Positions 7,729 to 15,082 of a stretch of 34,788 nt of DNA are shown in pieces. The stretch spans positions 1 to 34,788 of the forward strand of contig CAZDYQ010000029.1 of NCBI GenBank assembly GCA_964509685.1, given 5' to 3'. A program made the translations under genes and the position numbers. The notes beneath the pieces are model-generated. The model did no database searches and was not told the DNA's origin. It saw only the letters and a list, made by a program, of their open reading frames with translations. How positions within the stretch are numbered: position 1 is the stretch's first letter; the number at the start of each line of letters is the position of its first letter. Source of the DNA: JAMLIN01 sp964509685. Lineage in GTDB: Bacteria > Pseudomonadota > Gammaproteobacteria > Burkholderiales > Burkholderiaceae_E.

Positions 7729-8577
7729 ATGTTCAGCTATCGCCACGCCTTCCACGCCGGCAACCATGCCGACGTGCTCAAGCACGTCGTTCTGCTCGCC
7801 CTGGTGCGGCACCTGCACCGGAAGGAGGGCGGCTGCTGGCTGGTCGATACCCATGCCGGCGCGGGCTGGTACGAGCTGTCCGATGCCGCCGCCCGCAAGA
7901 ACCGCGAATTCGAAGGGGGCATCGGCGCGTTCGCGGACGACGACCCGGCCGGGCTGCCCGAAGCCCTCGCGGACTACCTGGCGCAGGTCCGGGCCTTCAA
8001 TGGCGGCGGCCCGCTGCTGCGCTACCCCGGATCGCCCGCGCTGCTCGCGGCCACCCTGCGGGCGCAGGACCGGCTGAAGCTCTACGAACTGCACCCGACC
8101 GAGGCCGGGATCCTGGGCGGTCGCTTTCCCCACTCGCGCCGCATCCGGGTCGAGAAAGCCGACGGGTTTGCGGCGCCCAGGGCGATCCTGCCCCCGCCCT
8201 CCCGGCGCGCGCTCGTGCTGATCGATCCCTCCTACGAGGACAAGGACGATTACCGTCGGGTCCGCCGCAGTCTCGCCGAGGCGCTGGAGCGCTTCGCCAC
8301 CGGCGTCTACGCGATCTGGTACCCCCGGGTGCGGCGACGGGAATCCGAAGGCATGGCGGCCGCGTTGAAGCAGATGGTGGGGGAAGACTGGCTGCATGCG
8401 AGCCTCGATGTCGACGCGCCCCCCGCGGGCGGCCACGGCCTCTATGGCAGCGGCATGTTCGTCGTCAACCCACCCTGGACCCTTCCGGGCAGCCTCGAAC
8501 CGGTGCTGCCCATCCTCGCGAGCCGGCTCGGCCGCGGCCCCGGGGCAGGCTGGGGTCTCGAGCACCGGATCCGCTGA
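7729..8577 (+). CDS. rlmJ: 23S rRNA (adenine(2030)-N6)-methyltransferase RlmJ
   Basis: RlmJ methylates A2030 of 23S rRNA using SAM. The 282 residues (E. coli 280) begin MFSYRHAFHAGNHADVLKH, the near-invariant RlmJ N-terminus, which fixes the start. Motif I is VDTHAGAGWYEL. The catalytic N6-adenine MTase motif is IDPSYEDKDDY, the DPPY motif with Ser in place of the second Pro, as usual in this family. GMFVVNPPWTL closes the fold. It appears monocistronic: 120 bases separate it from the GNAT gene and 92 from the next ORF. Confidence 0.97.
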   Translation: MFSYRHAFHAGNHADVLKHVVLLALVRHLHRKEGGCWLVDTHAGAGWYELSDAAARKNREFEGGIGAFADDDPAGLPEALADYLAQVRAFNGGGPLLRYPGSPALLAATLRAQDRLKLYELHPTEAGILGGRFPHSRRIRVEKADGFAAPRAILPPPSRRALVLIDPSYEDKDDYRRVRRSLAEALERFATGVYAIWYPRVRRRESEGMAAALKQMVGEDWLHASLDVDAPPAGGHGLYGSGMFVVNPPWTLPGSLEPVLPILASRLGRGPGAGWGLEHRIR

Positions 8578-8669
8578 ACCGGCTTGAAAACCGCCCCCGG
8601 CGCCCCGAAGTGGGAGTCAGCGGCGGCGCCAGGCCATTGCGGCGCCACCATTGACGGAGGCAACCGCCT

Positions 8670-9005
8670 ATGACGCATTCGACCGAAGGGACCATCGGTC
8701 CCGGCAAGATCCAGACCATCGCGATGCTCGCGGGCCTGCTCGAGTCCGTCGAACGCGGCTTCCAGCGTACCGATGCCGACGGATACCGGCGCCTCGCCGA
8801 GCGCCTGCGCAACGAGCTGGCGGACGTCACGCCGGACGACCAGCTGCGCCAGCTGCTCGTGGCGAGCCCCGCGGCCGCGGAGATCTACGAGAACATCCAC
8901 TACGCCCACGCCGGCCTGTGCCTGCGCCCGATGGATGCGGCGGTACGCGCCGAGAAGGCCGCGACCGAACTCATCGCGCGGGCGAAGAGCGGCGCGCTGC
9001 GGTAG
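8670..9005 (+). CDS. Conserved-looking hypothetical protein, 111 residues
   Basis: A soluble, probably all-helical protein I cannot place in a named family. Residues 15-60 and 85-108 are rich in Leu, Arg, Glu and Ala with amphipathic spacing (RRLAERLRNELADV; AVRAEKAATELIARAKSG). The middle, AAAEIYENIHYAHAGLCLRPMDA, has one Cys and several aromatics. There is no signal peptide or membrane segment. GGAGG stands 9 bases before the ATG and codon use matches the neighbours, so I think it is a real gene. It follows rlmJ on the same strand and converges on the GST gene. Confidence 0.7.
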   Translation: MTHSTEGTIGPGKIQTIAMLAGLLESVERGFQRTDADGYRRLAERLRNELADVTPDDQLRQLLVASPAAAEIYENIHYAHAGLCLRPMDAAVRAEKAATELIARAKSGALR

Positions 9006-9047
9006 GCCCGGCGCCCCGACGGCCCGGGCGTCCCGTTCCGCGCACGC

Positions 9048-9755
9048 TCAGGCGCGGCTGGGCTGGACCAGTCCCCGCTGCACGGCCGGCCTGGCCAGGC
9101 AGCGCTCGAGCCAGTCCCCCACCCGGGTGAAATCGCCCAGGCCGACCAGGTCGCCGGCCTCGTAGAAGTCGCGCAGGTTGCGCACCCAGGGGAAGCTCGC
9201 GATGTCGGCGATCGACAGCTCGTCGCCCATGATGAACGGCCGCCCGGCCAGCCTCCGCTCCAGCACGCCCAGCAGCCGCCTCGACTCCGCCGCATAGCGC
9301 TCGACGGGGTAGGGGTTGTCGCGCACCTTGTCGGCCGCGAACTTGTGGAAGTGGCCGAGCTGGCCGAACATGGGCCCGATTCCCCCCATCTGGAACATCA
9401 CCCACTGGATGCATTCGTAGCGCCCTGCGGGGTCCTCGGGCATCAGCATGCCGGTCTTCTCGGCGAGGTAGATCAGGATCGCGCCGCTCTCGAACAGCGG
9501 CAGGGGCCGCCCGCCCGGCCCGTTGGGATCGATGATCGCCGGGATCTTGTTGTTGGGATTGAGCGCGAGGAACTCGGGCGTCATCTGGTCGTTGCGCTCG
9601 AAGGAGACGAAGTGCGGCTCGTAGGGCAGCGCGAGCTCCTCGAGCGCGATAGACACCTTCACCCCGTTGGGGGTCGGCGCCGAATAGAGCTGGATCCGCT
9701 CGGGATGGGCAGGCGGCCAGCGCCGGGTGATCGGATGGTCGTGCAGGGTCTTCAT
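9048..9755 (-). CDS. Glutathione S-transferase family protein (YfcG/YghU Nu-class type)
   Basis: A 235-residue GST-fold protein. The thioredoxin-like N-terminal domain has IQLYSAPTPNGVKVSIALEE, the Thr-Pro-Asn-Gly motif of Nu-class YfcG/YghU enzymes that bind glutathione or its disulfide and act as disulfide-bond reductases. It is followed by NPNNKIPAIIDP (cis-proline loop) and LFESGAILIYLAEKTG (Glu-Ser that bind the glutathione gamma-Glu). The helical C-terminal domain contains GGIGPMFGQLGHFHKFA and SIADIASFPWV, also typical. The N-terminus is about 20 residues longer than E. coli YfcG. The role is probably thiol homeostasis or detoxification. It converges on the 111-residue gene and diverges from the sirtuin gene. 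Confidence 0.93.
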   Translation of the reverse strand: MKTLHDHPITRRWPPAHPERIQLYSAPTPNGVKVSIALEELALPYEPHFVSFERNDQMTPEFLALNPNNKIPAIIDPNGPGGRPLPLFESGAILIYLAEKTGMLMPEDPAGRYECIQWVMFQMGGIGPMFGQLGHFHKFAADKVRDNPYPVERYAAESRRLLGVLERRLAGRPFIMGDELSIADIASFPWVRNLRDFYEAGDLVGLGDFTRVGDWLERCLARPAVQRGLVQPSRA

Positions 9756-9798
9756 CGTTCGTCCTGTCCGGGAAAATGAGGGCATCGCGCCCTGGTCC

Positions 9799-9804
9799 AT
9801 GATA
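9799..9804 (-). promoter_or_regulatory. Candidate -10 element for the GST gene
   Basis: TATCAT on the minus strand, 43 bases before the start codon, in the 243-base divergent region shared with the sirtuin gene. No clear -35 is seen. The rest of this region shows no ORF I would support. Confidence 0.25.
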
Positions 9805-9998
9805 GGCCGGCCCGCGCGGACATCCCCGCAAGGGCGGGCGCGCGTGACGCCGGGCAGGGCGGCGGTCGACAATGCGCAGCGGTGACAATTGCTTACCAGG
9901 CCGCATCGGCGCTTTACCGGTGCCCGGCCGACCATTGCCCCGGGCGCTCGTGCCAGAATGCGGGCGCCGCTGTTTCCCACCCGTCCAGACTTCGCGCC

Positions 9999-10766
9999 AT
10001 GACTCCCGACAGCCAGACCCTCGCCGAGGTTCGCTCCTGGGTCGACCAGGCGGACCGCATCGTCGCCCTGACCGGGGCCGGCATCTCGACCGATTCGGGC
10101 ATCCCCGACTTCCGGGGCCCGCAGGGGGTCTGGACACGCAATCCGGCCGCCGAGCGCATGGCGACGATCCAGAACTATCTCGCCGATCCCGAGGTGCGGC
10201 GCGCCGCCTGGCGCAACCGGCTCGACAGCCCGGCCTGGAAAGCGCGGCCCAACCGCGGCCACGAGGCCCTCGTCCGGCTCGAGAGGCGGGGCAAACTGCA
10301 TGCCCTCGTCACCCAGAACATCGACGAGCTCCACCAGATCGCGGGCAACTCGCCGGAGCGCGTGATCGAGGTCCACGGGACCATCCGCCGCGCCATGTGC
10401 TGGTCCTGCCAGCGCCGCTACCCCATGGACGAGATCCTGGACCGGGTCCGGGCCGGCGAGGACGATCCCCGCTGTCCCGCCTGCGGGGGCATCCTGAAGA
10501 GCGACACGATCTCGTTCGGCCAGGCGCTCGTGCCGGAAGTGATCGACCGGGCCATGCGGGTGGCCGCCGAGGCCGACCTCCTGCTCGCCATCGGCAGCAC
10601 GCTGCAGGTCTTCCCGGTCGCCAACGTGGTCCCGATCGCCCGCGAGGCCGGGGCGCGGATCGTGATCGTCAACGGGGAGCCGACCGGAATGGACGACCTG
10701 GCCCACGTCCTGCTCACCGGCGCCATCGGCGAAATCCTGCCGGCCATCGTGGAAGAGTCGGCTTGA
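9999..10766 (+). CDS. Sir2-family NAD-dependent protein deacylase
   Basis: A 255-residue sirtuin that removes acetyl or other acyl groups from protein lysines, consuming NAD+. Motifs in order: GAGISTDSGIPDFRG (residues 26-40, NAD binding), TQNIDELH (105-112), catalytic His126 in EVHGT, four zinc cysteines 134, 137, 159 and 162 (CWSC, CPAC), GSTLQVFP and IVNGEPT. All key residues are present. The frame is open further upstream, but I start at 9999 (MTPDSQTLAEV) because sirtuins begin about 25 residues before GAG and the preceding residues are unlike the family. Its stop lies 11 bases before the efflux membrane fusion protein gene, so it may head that operon. Its targets are unknown. Confidence 0.93.
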   Translation: MTPDSQTLAEVRSWVDQADRIVALTGAGISTDSGIPDFRGPQGVWTRNPAAERMATIQNYLADPEVRRAAWRNRLDSPAWKARPNRGHEALVRLERRGKLHALVTQNIDELHQIAGNSPERVIEVHGTIRRAMCWSCQRRYPMDEILDRVRAGEDDPRCPACGGILKSDTISFGQALVPEVIDRAMRVAAEADLLLAIGSTLQVFPVANVVPIAREAGARIVIVNGEPTGMDDLAHVLLTGAIGEILPAIVEESA

Positions 10767-10777
10767 GGTCCCCCGCA

Positions 10778-12016
10778 ATGATGCGCCAGTGCGGTCGCGG
10801 CGCGACGGGCTGGCTGGTCGGCCTCGCGCTGCTCGCCGCCATCGCCGCCGGCCTCTGGTGGGCGAGCGAGCCCGGAAGGCCGCTCGCCGGGCTGCGCGGC
10901 GGCGGCTCCGATCGCCCTGCGGCGCAGTCGTCCAGTCCCGGCGGCGGCGCCCGCCCCGGGGGCATGCCGGCTGCCCAGGCGCCGCTCGTCACCGTGGCCG
11001 AGGCTCGTCGCCAGGACATCCGGGTGACCATCGACGCGATCGGCACCGTGGTCGCGCGGCGCACCGCGGTCGTCCAGCCGCGCGTGGACGGGGAGCTGCT
11101 GTCGCTGCACTTCGACGAGGGCCAGCTCGTCAAGAGCGGGCAGCTGCTCGCGAAGATCGACCCGGTGCCCTTCCGGATCGCGCTGGCCCAGGCCGAGGCC
11201 GCGCTCGCACGGGACGAGGCGCAGCTCGCGAGCGCACGGCGCGACCTCGAGCGCTTCAAGGGCCTGCTTGCACGGGACGCGATCGCGCGCCAGCAGGTCG
11301 ACAACCAGCAGGCGCTGGTGGCGCAGCTCGACGCGACCGTGCGTGCCGGCAAGGCGCTCGTGGAGGAGGCCCGGCTCCAGCTGTCCTACACCGAGGTCAA
11401 GGCGCCGATCGGCGGGGTGGCCGGCCTGCGCCGAATCGACCCGGGCAACCGGGTGAGGGCGAGCGACACCGAGGGGATCGTCACGATCGTCCAGGTCAGG
11501 CCCGTGGACGTGGTCTTCTCGGTCCCCGAGGCGGCGCTGCCGCGCCTGCGGGCCGCCCGCGCGTCGGGCCGGGAGGTCGCGGTGACCCTGTTCGACCGGG
11601 ACGGGCTGACCCCGCTCGCCGACGGGCGCCTCTCGACGGTGGACAACGCCATCGACCCGACCACCGGCTCGATCCGCGCCAAGGCCGAGTTCGCCAACGA
11701 GGACCGCTCGCTCTTCCCGAACCAGTTCGTGAACGTGCGCATCGAACTGGAGGTGCTGCCCGACCGCCTGGCGGTGCCCGTGGCGGCCGTCCAGCGGACG
11801 AACCAGGGCACCTCCCTCAGCGTCGTGACGCCGGACATGACGCTTGCCACGCGTCCGATCGTCACCGGCGAGCGCGATCGCGACTGGATCGAGGTGAGGG
11901 GCGAGATCGAGGAGGGCGAGCGCGTGGTGGTCGATGGCGCCGAGCGGGTGCCGGCGGGCGCCCGGGTGCGGATCGCCGGCCAGGGCAGTGCGCCGGGCGC
12001 AGAGACGGCGCGGTAG
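10778..12016 (+). CDS. RND efflux periplasmic adaptor (MdtA/MuxA type)
   Basis: The membrane fusion protein of a tripartite pump, linking inner-membrane RND permeases to the outer-membrane channel. It has 412 residues (E. coli MdtA 415). Residues about 10-28 form the membrane anchor (WLVGLALLAAIAAGLWW), followed by a Gly/Ser/Pro-rich linker to about residue 68. Then come the lipoyl half-motifs (VQPRVDGELLSLHFDEGQLV and LSYTEVKAPIGGVAGLR), an alpha-hairpin of about 70 residues between them, and the beta-barrel with TVDNAIDPTTGSIRAKAEF, a family signature. GAGG overlaps the sirtuin stop region 9 bases before the ATG. Stop-to-start distance to the first permease is 9 bases. Confidence 0.95.
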   Translation: MMRQCGRGATGWLVGLALLAAIAAGLWWASEPGRPLAGLRGGGSDRPAAQSSSPGGGARPGGMPAAQAPLVTVAEARRQDIRVTIDAIGTVVARRTAVVQPRVDGELLSLHFDEGQLVKSGQLLAKIDPVPFRIALAQAEAALARDEAQLASARRDLERFKGLLARDAIARQQVDNQQALVAQLDATVRAGKALVEEARLQLSYTEVKAPIGGVAGLRRIDPGNRVRASDTEGIVTIVQVRPVDVVFSVPEAALPRLRAARASGREVAVTLFDRDGLTPLADGRLSTVDNAIDPTTGSIRAKAEFANEDRSLFPNQFVNVRIELEVLPDRLAVPVAAVQRTNQGTSLSVVTPDMTLATRPIVTGERDRDWIEVRGEIEEGERVVVDGAERVPAGARVRIAGQGSAPGAETAR

Positions 12017-12025
12017 CACGCCACG

Positions 12026-15000
12026 ATGAATCCGTCGCGCCTCTTCATCGAGCGGCCGGTCGCCACCGTGCTGCTGATGCTCTCGGTGCTCCTCGCGGGC
12101 AGCATCGCCTATCGACTCCTGCCGCTGTCCTCCCTGCCGGAGGTCGACTACCCCACGATCCAGGTGACGAGCCTGTATCCCGGCGCAAGCCCCGAGGTGA
12201 TCGCCTCCGGCGTCACGGCGCCGCTGGAGCGCCAGTTCGGCCAGATGCCGGGGCTCGAACGCATGAGCTCGACGAGCTCCGGGGGCGCGTCGGTCATCAC
12301 GCTGCGCTTCTCCCTCGACCTGCCGATCGAGGTGGCCGAGCAGCAGGTCCAGGCGGCAATCCAGGCCGCGGGCAACCTCCTGCCGTCGGACCTCCTGCGG
12401 CCGCCGGTCTACAGCAAGGTCAACCCGGCCGACGCACCGATACTGTCGATCGCGGTGAGCTCGCCGACCCTGCCCGTGACGGCGGTGCACGACCTCGTGG
12501 AGACGCGCGTGGCCCAGCGCATCGCGCAGCTGCCGGGCGTGGGGATGGTTTCCATCGCCGGCGGGCGCCGGCCGGCAGTGCGCATCCAGGCCAATCCGGC
12601 GGCGCTCGCCTCCCTGGGCATGACGCTCGACCAGGTGCGCTCGGCGATCGCGGCGGCCAACGTGAACCAGCCCAAGGGCAGCTTCGACGGCGCCGCCCGG
12701 GCGCTGACGATCGACGCCAACGACCAGCTGCGTACGGCCGACGAGTACCGGCAGCTCATCGTGGCCTATCGCGAGGGGCGGGCGGTGCGCCTGGCCGATG
12801 TCGCCACGGTCGTCGAAGGTGCCGAGGACGAGCGGCTCGCGGCCTGGGCGGATTCCAGGGAAGCGGTCATCCTGAACGTGCGGCGCCAGCCCGGCGCCAA
12901 CGTGATCGCCACCGTGGACGGCGTCAAGCAGCTGCTGCCGCGCCTGCGCGAGACCCTGCCGGGCGGGGTGGAGGTGGAGATCCTCGCCGACCGCACGCAG
13001 ACGATCCGCGCCTCGGTGGCGGCGGTGCAGTTCGAGCTGCTGCTGGCCATCGCCCTGGTGGTGGCGGTCATCTTCCTTTTCCTGCGCAGTCCGCGCGCGA
13101 CCCTGATCCCGGCGGTCGCCGTGCCGATCTCGCTGATCGGCACCTTCGGCGTGATGTACCTCGCCGGCTTCACCATCAACAACCTCACGCTGATGGCGAT
13201 GACCGTGGCGACCGGTTTCGTCGTGGACGATGCGATCGTCATGATCGAGAACATCGCGCGGCACGTCGAGGAGGGCGAGCCGCCGCTGCAGGCGGCGCTG
13301 CGCGGCGCGAAGCAGATCGCGTTCACCATCGTGTCGCTCACCGTCTCGCTCGTGGCCGTGCTGATCCCGCTGCTCTTCATGGGCGACGTGGTCGGCCGGC
13401 TGTTCCGCGAGTTCGCGATCACGCTGACGGTCGCGATCCTGATCTCGGCCGTGGTCTCGCTCACCCTCACGCCCATGATGTGCAGCAGGCTGCTGCGCCC
13501 GGAGTCGGAGCGGCGGGAGGGTCGTCTCTCGCAGGCCGTCGGCGACGGCTTCGAGCGCATCATTGCCGCCTACATGCGCGCGCTCGACGTGGCGCTCGCG
13601 CATCGCGGGGCGGTCATGGGGCTCTTCATCGCGAGCCTGGTGGCGACGGTCGCGCTGTGGATATGGATGCCCAAGGGCTTCTTCCCCATCCAGGACACGG
13701 GCGCGATCAACCTCTCGATCGAGGGGCCGCAGTCGATTTCCTTCGAGGCGATGAGCGAGCTGCAGCAGCGTGTCGCGGCGGAGGTGCTCGCCGATCCGGC
13801 CGTCTCCCATGTCGCCTCCTTCATCGGCATCGACGGGGAGAACCCCACGCTGAACATGGGGCGCATGCTGGTCGCGCTGGCGCCGCTGGAGGCCCGCGAC
13901 GCGAGCGCCGAGGAGGTCGGGCGGCGGCTCTCGCAGATCGGGGATCGGATCCCCGGCGTGCGCATCTACGCCCAGCCGGTGCAGGACCTCTCGGTGGAGG
14001 ATCGCGTCTCCCGCGCCCGCTACCAGCTCACGCTCGGCGCCACGGATCCCGACCAGCTGATACGCTGGACGCCGGCCGTGCTCGAGACCCTGGCGAGCCT
14101 GCCCGGCATCCGTGACGTGGGCACCGACCTCCAGGACCGGGGCCTGCAGGCGTACATCCACATCGACCGTGACGCCGCCGCGCGCTTCGGGGTGAGCGTC
14201 GCGCAGATCGACCAGGCGCTCTACACCGCGCTGGGGCAGCGCGCGATCTCGACGATCTACACGCAGTCCAACCAGTACCGTGTCGTGCTCGAGCATGCGC
14301 CGGCGTTCCGGCGCGGGCTCGCCAGCCTGGACTCGGTGCACGTGGCGAGCGCCGACGGCGGGCCGATCCCGCTGTCGCGCCTCGCGCGGATCGAGGAGCG
14401 TCCGACCCTGCTGTCCATCCAGCGCGTGGACCAGCTGCCGGCCGCGACCCTGTCGTTCAACCTCGAACGGGGCGCTTCGCTCGGCCCGGCGATCGAGTCG
14501 GCCCGCGCCGCGCTCGCCGACATCGGCCTGCCTCCCTCGATCGAGACGCGGTTCGAGGGGGCTGCGCTCGCCTTCCAGGCCTCGCTCACCAACACGGTCT
14601 GGCTGGTGGTCGCCGCGATCGTCACGATGTACATCGTGCTCGGCATCCTCTACGAGAGCTACATCCACCCGCTGACGATCCTCTCGACCCTGCCGTCGGC
14701 GGGGCTCGGGGCCCTGCTGGGGCTCTCGGCCGTCGGCATGGACCTCGGCCTGGTGGCGATCATCGGCATCGTCCTGCTGATCGGGATCGTCAAGAAGAAC
14801 GCCATCATGATGATCGACTTCGCGCTCGACGCCCGGCGCAACCGCGGGCTCGACGAGCGCTCGGCGATCGTCGAGGCGTGCCGGCTCCGGTTCCGCCCGA
14901 TCCTCATGACGACCGCCGCGGCGCTGCTCGGCGCGCTGCCGCTGATGCTGGGCACGGGCATGGGCAGCGAGCTGCGCAATCCGCTCGGCGTCACCCTGGT

Positions 15001-15082
15001 CGGGGGGCTGCTTCTGTCGCAGCTCATGACCCTGTTCACCACGCCGGTCATCTACCTCGGCTTCGCGAGGTGGGCGCGATGA
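12026..15082 (+). CDS. RND multidrug efflux permease 1 (MdtB/MuxB type)
   Basis: A 1018-residue proton-driven inner-membrane exporter of the HAE1 RND family. It starts MNPSRLFIERPVATVLLMLS, with TM1 and the typical SSLPEVDYPTIQV porter opening. It has two porter repeats and 12 predicted membrane segments. TM4 carries the proton-relay pair in TGFVVDDAIVMIENIARH, and the TM10 lysine lies in GIVKKNAIMMIDFALD. In E. coli MdtB and MdtC form a mixed trimer, with C the proton-coupled partner for drug transport; Pseudomonas MuxBC is similar. The next permease starts inside the stop of this gene (ATGA), so translational coupling is expected. Substrates cannot be read from sequence. Confidence 0.96.
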   Translation: MNPSRLFIERPVATVLLMLSVLLAGSIAYRLLPLSSLPEVDYPTIQVTSLYPGASPEVIASGVTAPLERQFGQMPGLERMSSTSSGGASVITLRFSLDLPIEVAEQQVQAAIQAAGNLLPSDLLRPPVYSKVNPADAPILSIAVSSPTLPVTAVHDLVETRVAQRIAQLPGVGMVSIAGGRRPAVRIQANPAALASLGMTLDQVRSAIAAANVNQPKGSFDGAARALTIDANDQLRTADEYRQLIVAYREGRAVRLADVATVVEGAEDERLAAWADSREAVILNVRRQPGANVIATVDGVKQLLPRLRETLPGGVEVEILADRTQTIRASVAAVQFELLLAIALVVAVIFLFLRSPRATLIPAVAVPISLIGTFGVMYLAGFTINNLTLMAMTVATGFVVDDAIVMIENIARHVEEGEPPLQAALRGAKQIAFTIVSLTVSLVAVLIPLLFMGDVVGRLFREFAITLTVAILISAVVSLTLTPMMCSRLLRPESERREGRLSQAVGDGFERIIAAYMRALDVALAHRGAVMGLFIASLVATVALWIWMPKGFFPIQDTGAINLSIEGPQSISFEAMSELQQRVAAEVLADPAVSHVASFIGIDGENPTLNMGRMLVALAPLEARDASAEEVGRRLSQIGDRIPGVRIYAQPVQDLSVEDRVSRARYQLTLGATDPDQLIRWTPAVLETLASLPGIRDVGTDLQDRGLQAYIHIDRDAAARFGVSVAQIDQALYTALGQRAISTIYTQSNQYRVVLEHAPAFRRGLASLDSVHVASADGGPIPLSRLARIEERPTLLSIQRVDQLPAATLSFNLERGASLGPAIESARAALADIGLPPSIETRFEGAALAFQASLTNTVWLVVAAIVTMYIVLGILYESYIHPLTILSTLPSAGLGALLGLSAVGMDLGLVAIIGIVLLIGIVKKNAIMMIDFALDARRNRGLDERSAIVEACRLRFRPILMTTAAALLGALPLMLGTGMGSELRNPLGVTLVGGLLLSQLMTLFTTPVIYLGFARWAR

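Noticed and set aside
9006..9029. GCCCGG/CCGGGC hairpin between the 111-residue gene and the GST gene as a terminator
   Set aside because: The stem is 6 bp with a 12-base loop and no T-tract on either strand, which is common by chance at this base composition.
9882..9998. Longer sirtuin start
   Set aside because: The added residues are unlike sirtuins and cross the likely promoter region; MTPDSQTLAEV has normal family spacing to the NAD motif.
10418..14668. A 1416-codon open frame antisense to the efflux genes
   Set aside because: It is the complement of strongly conserved RND coding sequence. Its translation is Arg/His/Asp-rich with no domain pattern, as expected in G+C-rich DNA where stops are rare.
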